In this document: piece by piece, positions 25,846 through 33,491 of the stretch
How the letters are laid out: every line of letters begins with the position of its first letter
Numbering within the stretch: position 1 is the first letter of the stretch
Assembly (NCBI RefSeq): GCF_900142735.1
Contig: NZ_FRBY01000001.1
Location: 62,001-126,000 of the forward strand
Reading direction: 5' to 3'
DNA length: 64,000 nucleotides
DNA from: Flavobacterium saccharophilum
Lineage (GTDB): Bacteria > Bacteroidota > Bacteroidia > Flavobacteriales > Flavobacteriaceae
Made by a program: the position numbers and the translations under genes
The notes under the pieces: model-generated
Told to the model about the DNA's origin: nothing
The model's input: only the letters and a program-made list of their open reading frames with translations
The model's database searches: none

Positions 25846-26124
25846 ATGGTTTCAAATTTAAGACCCGAGATTAAAACCGTACTATTCTTTGTAATTTACT
25901 TTATATTATTTCTCACTATAAGAGCTGTTCAACCAACTGGCAGCCCACATGGTCCAAATCTTAGTGACATTTTTTTTCTACTATCCATTCCAATCAGCAT
26001 AATCTACACTATCATTCTTCTTTATAAATATTTTAAATCTGGAAGCAAAAATTATCTCAGTGCTATATTCGTAGTGACAATGTTGTGGATTCTTTTTTAC
26101 AATTCTTTGAAATTTATATATTAA
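25846..26124 (+). CDS. Small three-helix membrane protein
   Basis: A protein of 92 residues with about three hydrophobic helices (10-27, 41-61, 70-90). A loop QPTGSPHGPNLSD lies between helix 1 and 2. I do not recognise a family. The gene follows Lrp by 52 bp in the same direction and is closed by a clear terminator, so it is probably expressed. Confidence 0.6.
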   Translation: MVSNLRPEIKTVLFFVIYFILFLTIRAVQPTGSPHGPNLSDIFFLLSIPISIIYTIILLYKYFKSGSKNYLSAIFVVTMLWILFYNSLKFIY

Positions 26125-26138
26125 AAAATAAGCACTAA

Positions 26139-26169
26139 AAAAACCCGACAAGTTTAACGTATCGGGTTT
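26139..26169 (+). terminator. Rho-independent terminator
   Basis: AAACCCGA (26141-26148) pairs with TCGGGTTT (26162-26169), with flanking A residues. It lies between two convergent genes and may serve both. Confidence 0.8.
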
Positions 26170-26213
26170 GCTATAAATTATCTAATTGACTAATTATCTA
26201 ATTGGCACATTAT

Positions 26214-26900
26214 TTAACTCCTCCTATTCCCAGAATAAATCGAAATATAATACAGTAAAGTTGCAATAGAACCAATTGCAGCAACTACATAAGTTCGAGC
26301 AGCCCATTTTAAGGCGTCTTTTGCTCCTGCTTGCTCTTCTTGTGTCAGCATGTGTTTATTTTCCAACCACGCCAATGCTCTATTGCTTGCATCGTATTCT
26401 ACAGGCAGAGTAATGATTGTAAATAATGTTGTTGCGGCAAAAATAACTATTCCGATTAATAATAATTGCGGAAAAGTTCTAATCATTAAGATTCCTGCAA
26501 GTAAAATCCATTGTACATAATTAGACGCCACACTAACGATAGGCACTAATTTAGAACGCATTGTCAGCCATTCGTAACCTATTGAATGTTGTACTGCGTG
26601 ACCACATTCGTGTGCCGCAACTGCAGCCGCAGCCGCATTACGATGATTGTAAACAGCCTCGCTTAAATTTACTGTTTTATCTGACGGATTATAGTGATCT
26701 GTTAATTGACCTGGAGTCGAAATAACACGAACGTCTGTGATTCCGTTATCGGCCAGCATTTTTTCAGCAATTTCTGCGCCGCTCATTCCGTTTCTTAATT
26801 GGAGCTTAGAATATAATTCGAACTTGCTCTTCAACTTTGAACTCACCAGCCAACTGAACAACATAATTGCTCCGGCAATAATTAAATATCCACTTCCCAT
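26214..26900 (-). CDS. Membrane-bound zinc metallopeptidase (YugP-like)
   Basis: A protein of 228 residues in the Zn_peptidase_2 (YugP) family. Transmembrane helices lie at about 4-20, 120-140, 146-168 and 205-222. The zinc motif is HECGH in AAAAVAAHECGHAVQHSIGY, preceded by DHYNPSDKTVNLSEAVY, the family's second conserved block. The family sits in the inner membrane; substrates are unknown. LMIRTFPQLLL and PVEYDASNRALAWLE are also typical. Confidence 0.92.
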   Translation of the reverse strand: MGSGYLIIAGAIMLFSWLVSSKLKSKFELYSKLQLRNGMSGAEIAEKMLADNGITDVRVISTPGQLTDHYNPSDKTVNLSEAVYNHRNAAAAAVAAHECGHAVQHSIGYEWLTMRSKLVPIVSVASNYVQWILLAGILMIRTFPQLLLIGIVIFAATTLFTIITLPVEYDASNRALAWLENKHMLTQEEQAGAKDALKWAARTYVVAAIGSIATLLYYISIYSGNRRS

Positions 26901-27003
26901 TTTATATATTTTTTAAATTGTTTTTTTAGAATATGTTTTTAAAATAATCTACAATTTACGAACCATTTTTCTAAAATGCCAAAATGACATCCTAAATTTA
27001 GAT

Positions 27004-27299
27004 TAAATTCCAATATAGAAAATTCCAAATTCCAATTAACAGGAAAGTGTTCGCCACGAATTCCCACAAATTCAATTCGTGAAAAGTTGTAAAATTTGTG
27101 ACTAAAAAATAAAAGAAATTCGACAATCTTGTCATCCTGACGGAGCAAGGATCACACGCGTAACTCCTCACACTAATTCGCCAATCTTTGTCGAGCTTCT
27201 ACCGTGATCCTTCCTCCGTCAGGATAATAAACTAGGCGCAAAAAAAATCCCAAACCTCAATCTTAAAATTGGAATTTGGAATTTTCTGTATCGGAATTT
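27004..27299. repeat. Nested repeat block 1 between zinc peptidase and membrane-protein genes
   Basis: This block fills most of the 400-bp gap 26901-27300; no gene is seen in it. Outer bracket: AATTCCAAATTCCAATT words on the left (27004-27040) and AAAATTGGAATTTGGAATT on the right (27265-27299). Inside lie a 'cgccacgaatt' type repeat (27050-27105) and palindromic element copy A (27132-27227). Confidence 0.8.
27132..27227. repeat. Palindromic intergenic element, copy A
   Basis: Arms of 24 nt (27132-27155 and 27204-27227) pair at 22 of 24 positions (TCATCCTGACGGAGCAAGGA at the left end). The core TTCGCCAATCTTTGTCGAG is at 27177-27195. Relatives are at 41537-41639 and 48635-48738. Confidence 0.85.
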
Positions 27300-27300
27300 C

Positions 27301-27891
27301 TTATTCCAATTGTGCATTGATATCCTCAAATTTCGTAATCAGCTCATTTATTTTAGTTTGCTGTTTTTTAATTTGTTTCGGACGAATATAAAACCAGTTA
27401 AACATCATCCATAACAAAGTTAATCCGTACGTCAAGCTTACTCCCAAAAGAGTCATTCTGCTTGCGTATTCATACATATACAAACAAATTCCAGTCGTAA
27501 GTGCTATAAAATAAAAAGTCATTATTTTGGTCTGCAAAAATTGTTGTTTCTTTTTAATTAAAATCAAGTTCCGAAGGTATTCGTTATTCGTTTGCGTGGT
27601 TTCAATATTTTTATATTTACCCAATAATTTATTATAAGTGAATAAATAAATCACCATAGCCAAAATCGTTATAATGATTCCGATTTTAGTCGAAATAAAT
27701 TGCGGCTGATAATAATACCAAACAAAAAGAATAAAAGCAGAAGTTGCAAGAAGCAAAACATTGGTAATCCATAAACTACGTATTGCCGCTTTTTTAAACT
27801 GTTTTAATCTCGCCATCAAATCCTCAATATTAGGCTGGCTTACGGTTTGTTTTTTCCATAAAGCTTTGAAGTCTATATTATTGTTGTCCAT
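27301..27891 (-). CDS. Membrane protein co-encoded with ECF sigma factor (possible anti-sigma)
   Basis: A protein of 196 residues. The N-terminal 35 residues are soluble (DFKALWKKQTVSQPNIEDLMARLKQF) and could contact sigma. Four hydrophobic helices follow (about 37-57, 65-84, 118-135, 143-165), then a coiled C-terminal tail (KQIKKQQTKINELITKFEDI). It overlaps the sigma gene by 14 nt, so the two are translationally coupled. It lacks the HxxxCxxC zinc motif of standard anti-sigma factors. Position and topology suggest a non-classical anti-sigma or signal partner; unproven. Confidence 0.65.
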   Translation of the reverse strand: MDNNNIDFKALWKKQTVSQPNIEDLMARLKQFKKAAIRSLWITNVLLLATSAFILFVWYYYQPQFISTKIGIIITILAMVIYLFTYNKLLGKYKNIETTQTNNEYLRNLILIKKKQQFLQTKIMTFYFIALTTGICLYMYEYASRMTLLGVSLTYGLTLLWMMFNWFYIRPKQIKKQQTKINELITKFEDINAQLE

Positions 27892-28351
27892 TTTCTTTAA
27901 ATTTTTGAGTCAATTTTTCTTTTATCCTGTGGATTTTCACTCGCACGTTTGCTTCTGAAAGCCCTACGATTTTAGCGATTTCAGCTTGCCTCACATCTTC
28001 CAGCTCCAACGAAATAATAATACGTTCCGTTTCGGGCAATTCAGCTATGCATTTGTATAAAAACTGAATCTGCGGTTCAATTGAAGTTTGCTTTTCCTCG
28101 CTTAGATGAATGGGCAAATCTGATTTTGGAAAACGTTTGTCTTTTTCAATCTGCCTCAAACAATTATTAGAAGCAATCCTGAAAATCCAGGTTCCGATGC
28201 TGGACTCATTTCTAAAAGTGTCCAGCTTTTGCCACACAATTATAAAAGTTTCCTGAGCAAGATCCTGGGCAATGTCATAATCATTAACAAAACCCATGCA
28301 AAGCCTGAATATTCTATCCCAATAGGTTTTATAGACTTGTTCAAATTCCAT
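27878..28351 (-). CDS. ECF RNA polymerase sigma factor
   Basis: A protein of 157 residues from the ATG at 28351 (MEFEQVYKTYWDRIFRL). A longer frame to 28390 would run into the upstream hydrolase gene. Region 2: LCMGFVNDYDIAQDLAQETFIIVWQ. Region 4: ELPETERIIISLELEDVRQAEIAKIVGLSEANVRVKIHRIKEKL. It starts 2 bp after the stop of the alpha/beta hydrolase gene and overlaps the next gene by 14 nt, so the three genes form one transcript. Stimulus and target promoters cannot be told from the sequence. Confidence 0.92.
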   Translation of the reverse strand: MEFEQVYKTYWDRIFRLCMGFVNDYDIAQDLAQETFIIVWQKLDTFRNESSIGTWIFRIASNNCLRQIEKDKRFPKSDLPIHLSEEKQTSIEPQIQFLYKCIAELPETERIIISLELEDVRQAEIAKIVGLSEANVRVKIHRIKEKLTQKFKENGQQ

Positions 28352-28353
28352 TC

Positions 28354-29196
28354 TTACGATTTTAGAAAATTCAATTGTCCCAAATACCAATCTTTGTCGT
28401 CGTACATTATAAAATGCATTCCTTTACTGGCGTATTGAAAATTAGCTGTTTTTAAATTTCTATATTGTCCTTCGATTGCCGGTTTTAAATTTATAAAATA
28501 AGATTCTAATAAAATTAACGACGGACATTTTATAGACGCAATTTTCTCTCTCAAGTCAGTATTAAAAAAATCACAATACATTTGAGCAAACGTTACCCGA
28601 TCCGATTTTAAGCTCCAGTCTACAACCGTTTCTAATTTTGAAGTATCTGCTAAAAGTCTTGGCATAGTTTGTTTTTGCATATCATAAAACTGAGTTTCAT
28701 TCATTGCTGTCATTTGAGTTACCATTGCTGAGCAATCGTTATTTTCTTTTGATTTAAAAGAAGGATCACTCAAAGCCGCCAAACACGGAAGCGCATCAAC
28801 AACTACAATTTTTCCAATTAAATCGGGATAATCAGCTGCAATAGCAAGCGCCAGTCCACCACCCATACTATGACCAATTAAGATGGGTTTTTCAATTTTA
28901 TTGTTTTTGATATAATTGGCAATTTCATTTTTCCAATTTTCAAAAGAAGGATTCGGCTGTGGTTTTACTCCGGCGAAACCCGCCATTGTTAAAGTGTAGC
29001 AGGTATAGTCTTTTTCGAAAACTGCTTTAGTTTCATCCCATACAGCTCCTGAAGAAGCAAATCCTGGAATGAATATAATAGCTTGCTTGCCTTTTCCGGT
29101 TTTAGAAACTTCAAACGGATATTGTTTTGTCTGTGCAAAAACATTTAGACACAATGCAGAAAATAAAAGGGCGATAATCAAAATATACTTTTTCAT
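28354..29196 (-). CDS. Secreted alpha/beta hydrolase
   Basis: A protein of 280 residues with a signal peptide (MKKYILIIALLFSALCLNVFAQ), so periplasmic or exported. The nucleophile elbow is GHSMGG (LIGHSMGGGLALAIA), the oxyanion region IFIPGFASSG, and the probable His is in ASKGMHFIMYDD. It is first in the operon with the ECF sigma factor. An enzyme preceding the sigma gene could be part of the sensing or response circuit; substrate unknown. Confidence 0.85.
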   Translation of the reverse strand: MKKYILIIALLFSALCLNVFAQTKQYPFEVSKTGKGKQAIIFIPGFASSGAVWDETKAVFEKDYTCYTLTMAGFAGVKPQPNPSFENWKNEIANYIKNNKIEKPILIGHSMGGGLALAIAADYPDLIGKIVVVDALPCLAALSDPSFKSKENNDCSAMVTQMTAMNETQFYDMQKQTMPRLLADTSKLETVVDWSLKSDRVTFAQMYCDFFNTDLREKIASIKCPSLILLESYFINLKPAIEGQYRNLKTANFQYASKGMHFIMYDDKDWYLGQLNFLKS

Positions 29197-29286
29197 TTTT
29201 ATAAATTTTAAGTTGTTAAATAATCGGATCCGCCCTTTGGATACGAGAAGATTTAAAATGTTACAATTAAAATGAAAAATTCAATA

Positions 29287-29463
29287 AAAAAATTCCAAAT
29301 TCCAATTAATACGGAAGTTTTCGCCACAAATTTCACGAATTAGCACGAATTAAATTTGTGGAAATTTGTGTAATTCGTGGCAAAAAAAGCCAACGAAATT
29401 CGACAAACTGGACACAAAAAAAATCCCAAACCCCAATCATAAAATTGGAATTTGGAATTTAAA
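29287..29463. repeat. Nested repeat block 2 between hydrolase and leuS
   Basis: The left bracket AATTCCAAATTCCAATT (29290-29306) and right bracket AAAATTGGAATTTGGAATTT (29441-29460) are inverted copies. Inside (29328-29385) is a hairpin-forming repeat of the CGCCACAAATT / TAATTCGTGGC type. The pattern parallels block 1. Confidence 0.8.
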
Positions 29464-29479
29464 TATTTGGAGTTTTTAT

Positions 29480-32476
29480 TTATCCAACAAGGTTAATGAT
29501 CTTTCCAGGAACAATAATCACTTTATTTGGAGTTCTTCCATCTAATTGACGTAATGTTCTTTCGTCTTTCATGATAATTTCCTCGATTTGCGGAGCTGTT
29601 AAATCCAAAGGCAATTCGATAGTGAAACGCATTTTTCCGTTGAAAGAAACAGGATATTCTTTACTGCTTTCTACTAAATGTTTCGCATCAAAAACAGGGA
29701 AATCGACCGTTGCTATTGAAGTGGCATGACCCAATTGTGCCCATAATTCTTCAGCAATGTGCGGTGCGTATGGCGAAACCAAAATCGCTAATGGCTCTAA
29801 GATTGCTCTTGAATGACAATTTTGAGAAGACAATTCATTCACACAAATCATAAATTGAGAAACTGACGTATTAAAAGAGAAATTCTCGATATCTTCTGCC
29901 ACTTTTTTGATCGTTTTATGTAACGATTTTAAGTTGTCTTTTGTTGGTTCGTCGTTGTTTACGATTAAACCGTTATTCTCATCGATGTATAATCTCCACA
30001 ATTTTTTCAAGAAACCAAATACTCCTGAAATTCCAGCGGTATTCCAAGGTTTTGCCTGCTCTAACGGACCTAAAAACATTTCGTACAAACGTAAGGTATC
30101 AGCCCCATATTCAGCACAAATATCATCCGGAGTTACGACATTGTATTTTGATTTCGACATTTTTTCAACTTCAGTTTTCAATCCAATGTATTTACCTTTT
30201 TCGTCTTTTCCATCCCAAATTACATCATTAATCGTCAAGCCATCAAATCTATTATCAGAATTGAAAAGAGATTGTAATTTTTCAATATAAATCTTTTTAT
30301 TTTCAGCTAAATTGACAGGAACATGATAAACATATTCGCATATTAATCCATATTTGTTGCCATTAAATTCCACAAAAGATTCCTCAGGACTTAAATAATC
30401 ATATTTTGAATTTGCTAAAACAACTTTCCCTGTACTAATGTAAGGGATTTCAGAAGGAAATTTACATAAACTATACTTAGTTAAAAACATAGATTCTCCC
30501 AAAATCATTCCCTGATTGATCAGTTTTTTGAATGGTTCTTCTGTTGGAGCAAAACCTTTGTCTTTTAAGAATTTATTCCAAAAACGAGAGTACAATAAGT
30601 GTCCGGTTGCGTGCTCGCTTCCTCCAATATATAAATCTACACTTTCCCAGTAAGCTAAAGCTTCTTTGCTTGCAAATTCATTTTCATTGTGTGCATCCAT
30701 ATAACGCATCCAGTACCATGAACTTCCTGCCCAACCTGGCATGGTGTTCAATTCTAAAGGAAAAATCGTTACATTATCTACTAAATCTGTATTGACAACT
30801 TTATTGTTTTTTGAATCCCAAGCCCAAACAGCTGCATTTCCTAACGGAGGCAAACCATCTTCGGTTGGTAAATATTTCTCTACTTCTGGTAAAATGATTG
30901 GCAAATGCTTCGCATCAATCATTTTTGGAAGTCCATTTACATAATAAACCGGGAAAGGCTCTCCCCAATAACGCTGACGGGAAAAAACAGCATCACGTAA
31001 ACGGTAATTTGTTTTTCCGCTTCCTTGTCCTATTTTTTCCAAAGCCGTAATTACAGCCTGAGTTGCTTCTTTATAATTTAATCCGTTTAAGAAATCAGAA
31101 TTAGCAATTTCAACATTGTCTTTTGAGCCGTAAGCGGCTTCAGAAATATCAACATTTGCAAAAATATTCTTGATTTCCGGCATTCCGTTTTGTGATTTGA
31201 AGAAATTCGCAAAAGCATAATCTCTCTCGTCTCCGCAAGGAACCGCCATTACAGCACCCGTTCCGTAACCTGCCAAAACATAATCTCCAATCCAAACCGG
31301 AATTGCTTCTTTTGTAAAAGGATGTTCAGCATAAGCTCCCGTAAATACTCCAGAAATGGTTTTTACATCAGCCATACGCTCACGCTCTGAACGTTTTGCT
31401 GTTTTTTCGATATAAGCTTCAACAGTCGCTTTTTGTTCGGGAGTTGTGATTTTTGCTACCAAATCATGTTCTGGTGCTAAAGTCATAAAAGTTACTCCAA
31501 AAATAGTATCAGGACGAGTTGTAAACACAGAAATAGTTTCTGGTTGTTGGTTGTTGGTTGTTGGGACTACATTGAAAGTCACCATTGCTCCTACACTTTT
31601 ACCAATCCAGTTTCTTTGTGATTCTTTTATAGATTCGCTCCAGTCAATATCATTCAAACCTTGCAACAAACGCTCTGCATAAGCAGAAATACGCATGCTC
31701 CATTGTGTCATTTTTTTACGAATTACAGGATATCCTCCACGTTCCGAAACGCCGTTTACGATTTCGTCATTAGCCAAAACAGTTCCTAAACCAGGACACC
31801 AGTTTACTTCTGTTTCTGCCAAATACGTCATTCTGTATTGCAAAAGGATTTTTTCTTTTTGATCATCAGAATATGAATTCCATTCTGCAGCAGTAAAAAT
31901 TGCAACATTATCGTCGCAAACTGCTTCAACCAATCCATTTCCTTCTTCTTCAAAAACTTTTACAAGCTCTGCAATATCAAAAGCCTTTCCTTCTTTTCTG
32001 CAATACCAGGAATTAAATAATTGGATAAAAATCCATTGTGTATGTTTATAATAATCAGGATTTGAAGTACGAACCTCACGGCTCCAGTCAAATGAAAATC
32101 CGATTTTATCTAATTGTTTTCTGTATCCGGCAATTTGTTTTCCTTCTTTATCAACGCCACCATCAATATTTACGCGCGTTGTATCCTCCGGACGTTGTCC
32201 TGTCTGAATTGCGTATTGTTCGGCAGGCAATCCAAAACTGTCATATCCCATTGGGTGCAAAACATTGAAACCCTGATGTCTTTTGAAACGAGAATAAACA
32301 TCTGAAGCAATATAACCCAGCGGATGCCCAACGTGCAATCCCGCTCCAGATGGGTAAGGAAACATGTCCAGCACATAATGCTTTGGTTTTTCAGAATTAT
32401 TACTTGCAGCAAAAGTTTGGTTTTCAGCCCAATATTTTTGCCATTTTTCTTCGATTTCGTTTGGATTGTATTTCAT
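29480..32476 (-). CDS. leuS: Leucyl-tRNA synthetase
   Basis: A protein of 998 residues from the ATG at 32476 (MKYNPNEIEEKWQKYW). The frame is open 43 codons further upstream, but that stretch crosses the promoter and is not protein-like. The HIGH motif is HVGH at 48-51 and the KMSKS motif is at 772-776. The editing domain shows the TTRPDTIFGVTFM stretch, and a VWIGDYVLAGYGTGAVMAVP segment follows. The protein is longer than the E. coli enzyme, mainly from an insertion before KMSKS (roughly residues 665-770, containing KYSLCKFPSEIPYIS). It charges tRNA-Leu in the cytoplasm. The promoter is visible at 32545-32574. Confidence 0.97.
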   Translation of the reverse strand: MKYNPNEIEEKWQKYWAENQTFAASNNSEKPKHYVLDMFPYPSGAGLHVGHPLGYIASDVYSRFKRHQGFNVLHPMGYDSFGLPAEQYAIQTGQRPEDTTRVNIDGGVDKEGKQIAGYRKQLDKIGFSFDWSREVRTSNPDYYKHTQWIFIQLFNSWYCRKEGKAFDIAELVKVFEEEGNGLVEAVCDDNVAIFTAAEWNSYSDDQKEKILLQYRMTYLAETEVNWCPGLGTVLANDEIVNGVSERGGYPVIRKKMTQWSMRISAYAERLLQGLNDIDWSESIKESQRNWIGKSVGAMVTFNVVPTTNNQQPETISVFTTRPDTIFGVTFMTLAPEHDLVAKITTPEQKATVEAYIEKTAKRSERERMADVKTISGVFTGAYAEHPFTKEAIPVWIGDYVLAGYGTGAVMAVPCGDERDYAFANFFKSQNGMPEIKNIFANVDISEAAYGSKDNVEIANSDFLNGLNYKEATQAVITALEKIGQGSGKTNYRLRDAVFSRQRYWGEPFPVYYVNGLPKMIDAKHLPIILPEVEKYLPTEDGLPPLGNAAVWAWDSKNNKVVNTDLVDNVTIFPLELNTMPGWAGSSWYWMRYMDAHNENEFASKEALAYWESVDLYIGGSEHATGHLLYSRFWNKFLKDKGFAPTEEPFKKLINQGMILGESMFLTKYSLCKFPSEIPYISTGKVVLANSKYDYLSPEESFVEFNGNKYGLICEYVYHVPVNLAENKKIYIEKLQSLFNSDNRFDGLTINDVIWDGKDEKGKYIGLKTEVEKMSKSKYNVVTPDDICAEYGADTLRLYEMFLGPLEQAKPWNTAGISGVFGFLKKLWRLYIDENNGLIVNNDEPTKDNLKSLHKTIKKVAEDIENFSFNTSVSQFMICVNELSSQNCHSRAILEPLAILVSPYAPHIAEELWAQLGHATSIATVDFPVFDAKHLVESSKEYPVSFNGKMRFTIELPLDLTAPQIEEIIMKDERTLRQLDGRTPNKVIIVPGKIINLVG

Positions 32477-32544
32477 TCTTTCTTTAAGGTTCAAAGGTTC
32501 AGAGTGACAAAGGCTCAAAGGTTTGTCACCTAATTTAGAGCGCA

Positions 32545-32574
32545 AATTTACATTTATTACAGATTGTACCAAAG
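32545..32574 (-). promoter_or_regulatory. leuS promoter
   Basis: Minus strand: -7 box TAAATTTG (32552-32545), with a TTTG -33 element about 22 bp upstream (32574-32571). The start codon at 32476 leaves a leader of about 60 nt. Confidence 0.6.
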
Positions 32575-32603
32575 CTATTTTGCTGACAAACAAATAAAAT
32601 AAC

Positions 32604-32641
32604 AAAATACGTATTTATAATTACGTATAAATACGTATTTT
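32604..32641. promoter_or_regulatory. Perfect 16-bp palindromic operator candidate (ModE-like)
   Basis: AAAATACGTATTTATA (32604-32619), spacer ATTACG, then the exact complement TATAAATACGTATTTT (32626-32641). The layout resembles ModE operators (CGTTATAT-type half-sites). A ModE-like gene starts at 32815 and leuS is divergent. It lies in the 338-bp gap 32477-32814, which also holds the leuS promoter, a repeat fragment (32696-32744) and the -7 box for the ModE-like gene. Confidence 0.65.
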
Positions 32642-32695
32642 TATTTTTTAACACTTAGAAAAATATCGTTTTTGTTAAAACAATTGCAAGGCAAA

Positions 32696-32744
32696 AGTTC
32701 CAAAGGAACGACAAATATTGTAGGGCTGGACTTCAGTCCAGTTT
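32696..32744. repeat. Partial copy of the 'ctggactgaagtccag' intergenic repeat
   Basis: It matches the right half of the repeat at 52600-52702: an AGTTCCAAAGGAAC hairpin, then ATATTGTAGGGCTGGACTTC and the end of the arm. Confidence 0.75.
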
Positions 32745-32784
32745 AAACGGAGACCAGCGAAAGAATTATTAATCAAAAAAGAAT

Positions 32785-32792
32785 TATTTTTG
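32785..32792 (+). promoter_or_regulatory. -7 box for the ModE-like gene (TATTTTTG)
   Basis: A perfect TAnnTTTG match, 22 nt upstream of the ATG at 32815. Confidence 0.55.
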
Positions 32793-32814
32793 AATAGCAT
32801 TTAAAAAATCTAAA

Positions 32815-33162
32815 ATGGCTGACAGCAAAAAATACAAAGTTGAAGTTCGGGTTTGGATTGAAGAAACCGAAGGTGCCTATTTAGGAATTGGAAAAATCTG
32901 GCTGCTTGAAAATATTCGAAAAACGGGCTCTATAACCAATGCGGCCAAAGAAATGAAAATGGCGTATCGTCAGGCCTGGCAATTGGTCGAAGAAATGAAT
33001 CAGCGCGCTGAAAGTCCTTTAGTAGAAAAACTACTTGGCGGAAAAGGTGGCGGCGGAGCAAAATTGACCGAAGCCGGAGAAAAAGCAATTACCGTTTTCT
33101 ACGAAATCGAAAAACGTATTAAAGATTTTGCTTTAAAAGAAACCCAAAATTTAAAATTTTAA
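32815..33162 (+). CDS. ModE-type winged-helix regulator, stand-alone DNA-binding domain
   Basis: A protein of 115 residues with an LysR/ModE-like N-terminal winged helix: GIGKIWLLENIRKTGSITNA, then AAKEMKMAYRQAWQLVEEMN, and the wing with KLLGGKGGGGAKLTEAG. It lacks the C-terminal molybdate-binding (Mop) domains of E. coli ModE. Homologues of this size are usually annotated as molybdenum-dependent regulators, but without a Mop domain sensing is unclear. No mod or moa genes are in the window. The 38-bp palindrome upstream is a likely binding site. Confidence 0.82.
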   Translation: MADSKKYKVEVRVWIEETEGAYLGIGKIWLLENIRKTGSITNAAKEMKMAYRQAWQLVEEMNQRAESPLVEKLLGGKGGGGAKLTEAGEKAITVFYEIEKRIKDFALKETQNLKF

Positions 33163-33186
33163 GCATATTAATTTCATTCAATACGT

Positions 33187-33269
33187 CTCCCGAGGTTGAA
33201 ACCTCGGGCTATATCTAAAAAACAAAGAAAATACAATTGTAACATAGCCCGAGGCTTCAACCTTGGGAG
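33187..33269. repeat. Imperfect inverted repeat 'cccgaggttgaaacctcggg'
   Basis: Left arm 33187-33212 (CTCCCGAGGTTGAAACCTCG onward) and right arm 33244-33269 (ATAGCCCGAGGCTTCAACCT onward) pair with few mismatches; the left arm also forms its own hairpin. It fills part of the gene-free stretch 33163-33491, which otherwise holds 'ctttgcg' type repeat words (33300-33375) and the ftsX promoter region. Confidence 0.75.
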
Positions 33270-33491
33270 ATTCGTAGATCAAACCACCACAAAAAAATAA
33301 ACTTTGCCCCTTGACGACTTTGCGATTAAATAAAAACGTCATTGCGTAAAACTTAGTGCACTTTGCGCTTAATAAACTTTTTATTAAATATCTAAATCGT
33401 ATATTTATGGTAAGAAAGTTAAAACTTTGAACGTTATTAACTTCAAATAAAGAAATACTTTATTATTTTTACCACATAATTTAAGCATACT

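Noticed and set aside
32477..32605. N-terminal extension of leuS by 43 residues
   Set aside because: The stretch contains the leuS promoter (TAAATTTG at 32552-32545) and is not conserved-looking protein sequence.
32815..33162. Molybdenum uptake locus
   Set aside because: Only the regulator is present; no modABC or cofactor-synthesis genes are nearby.
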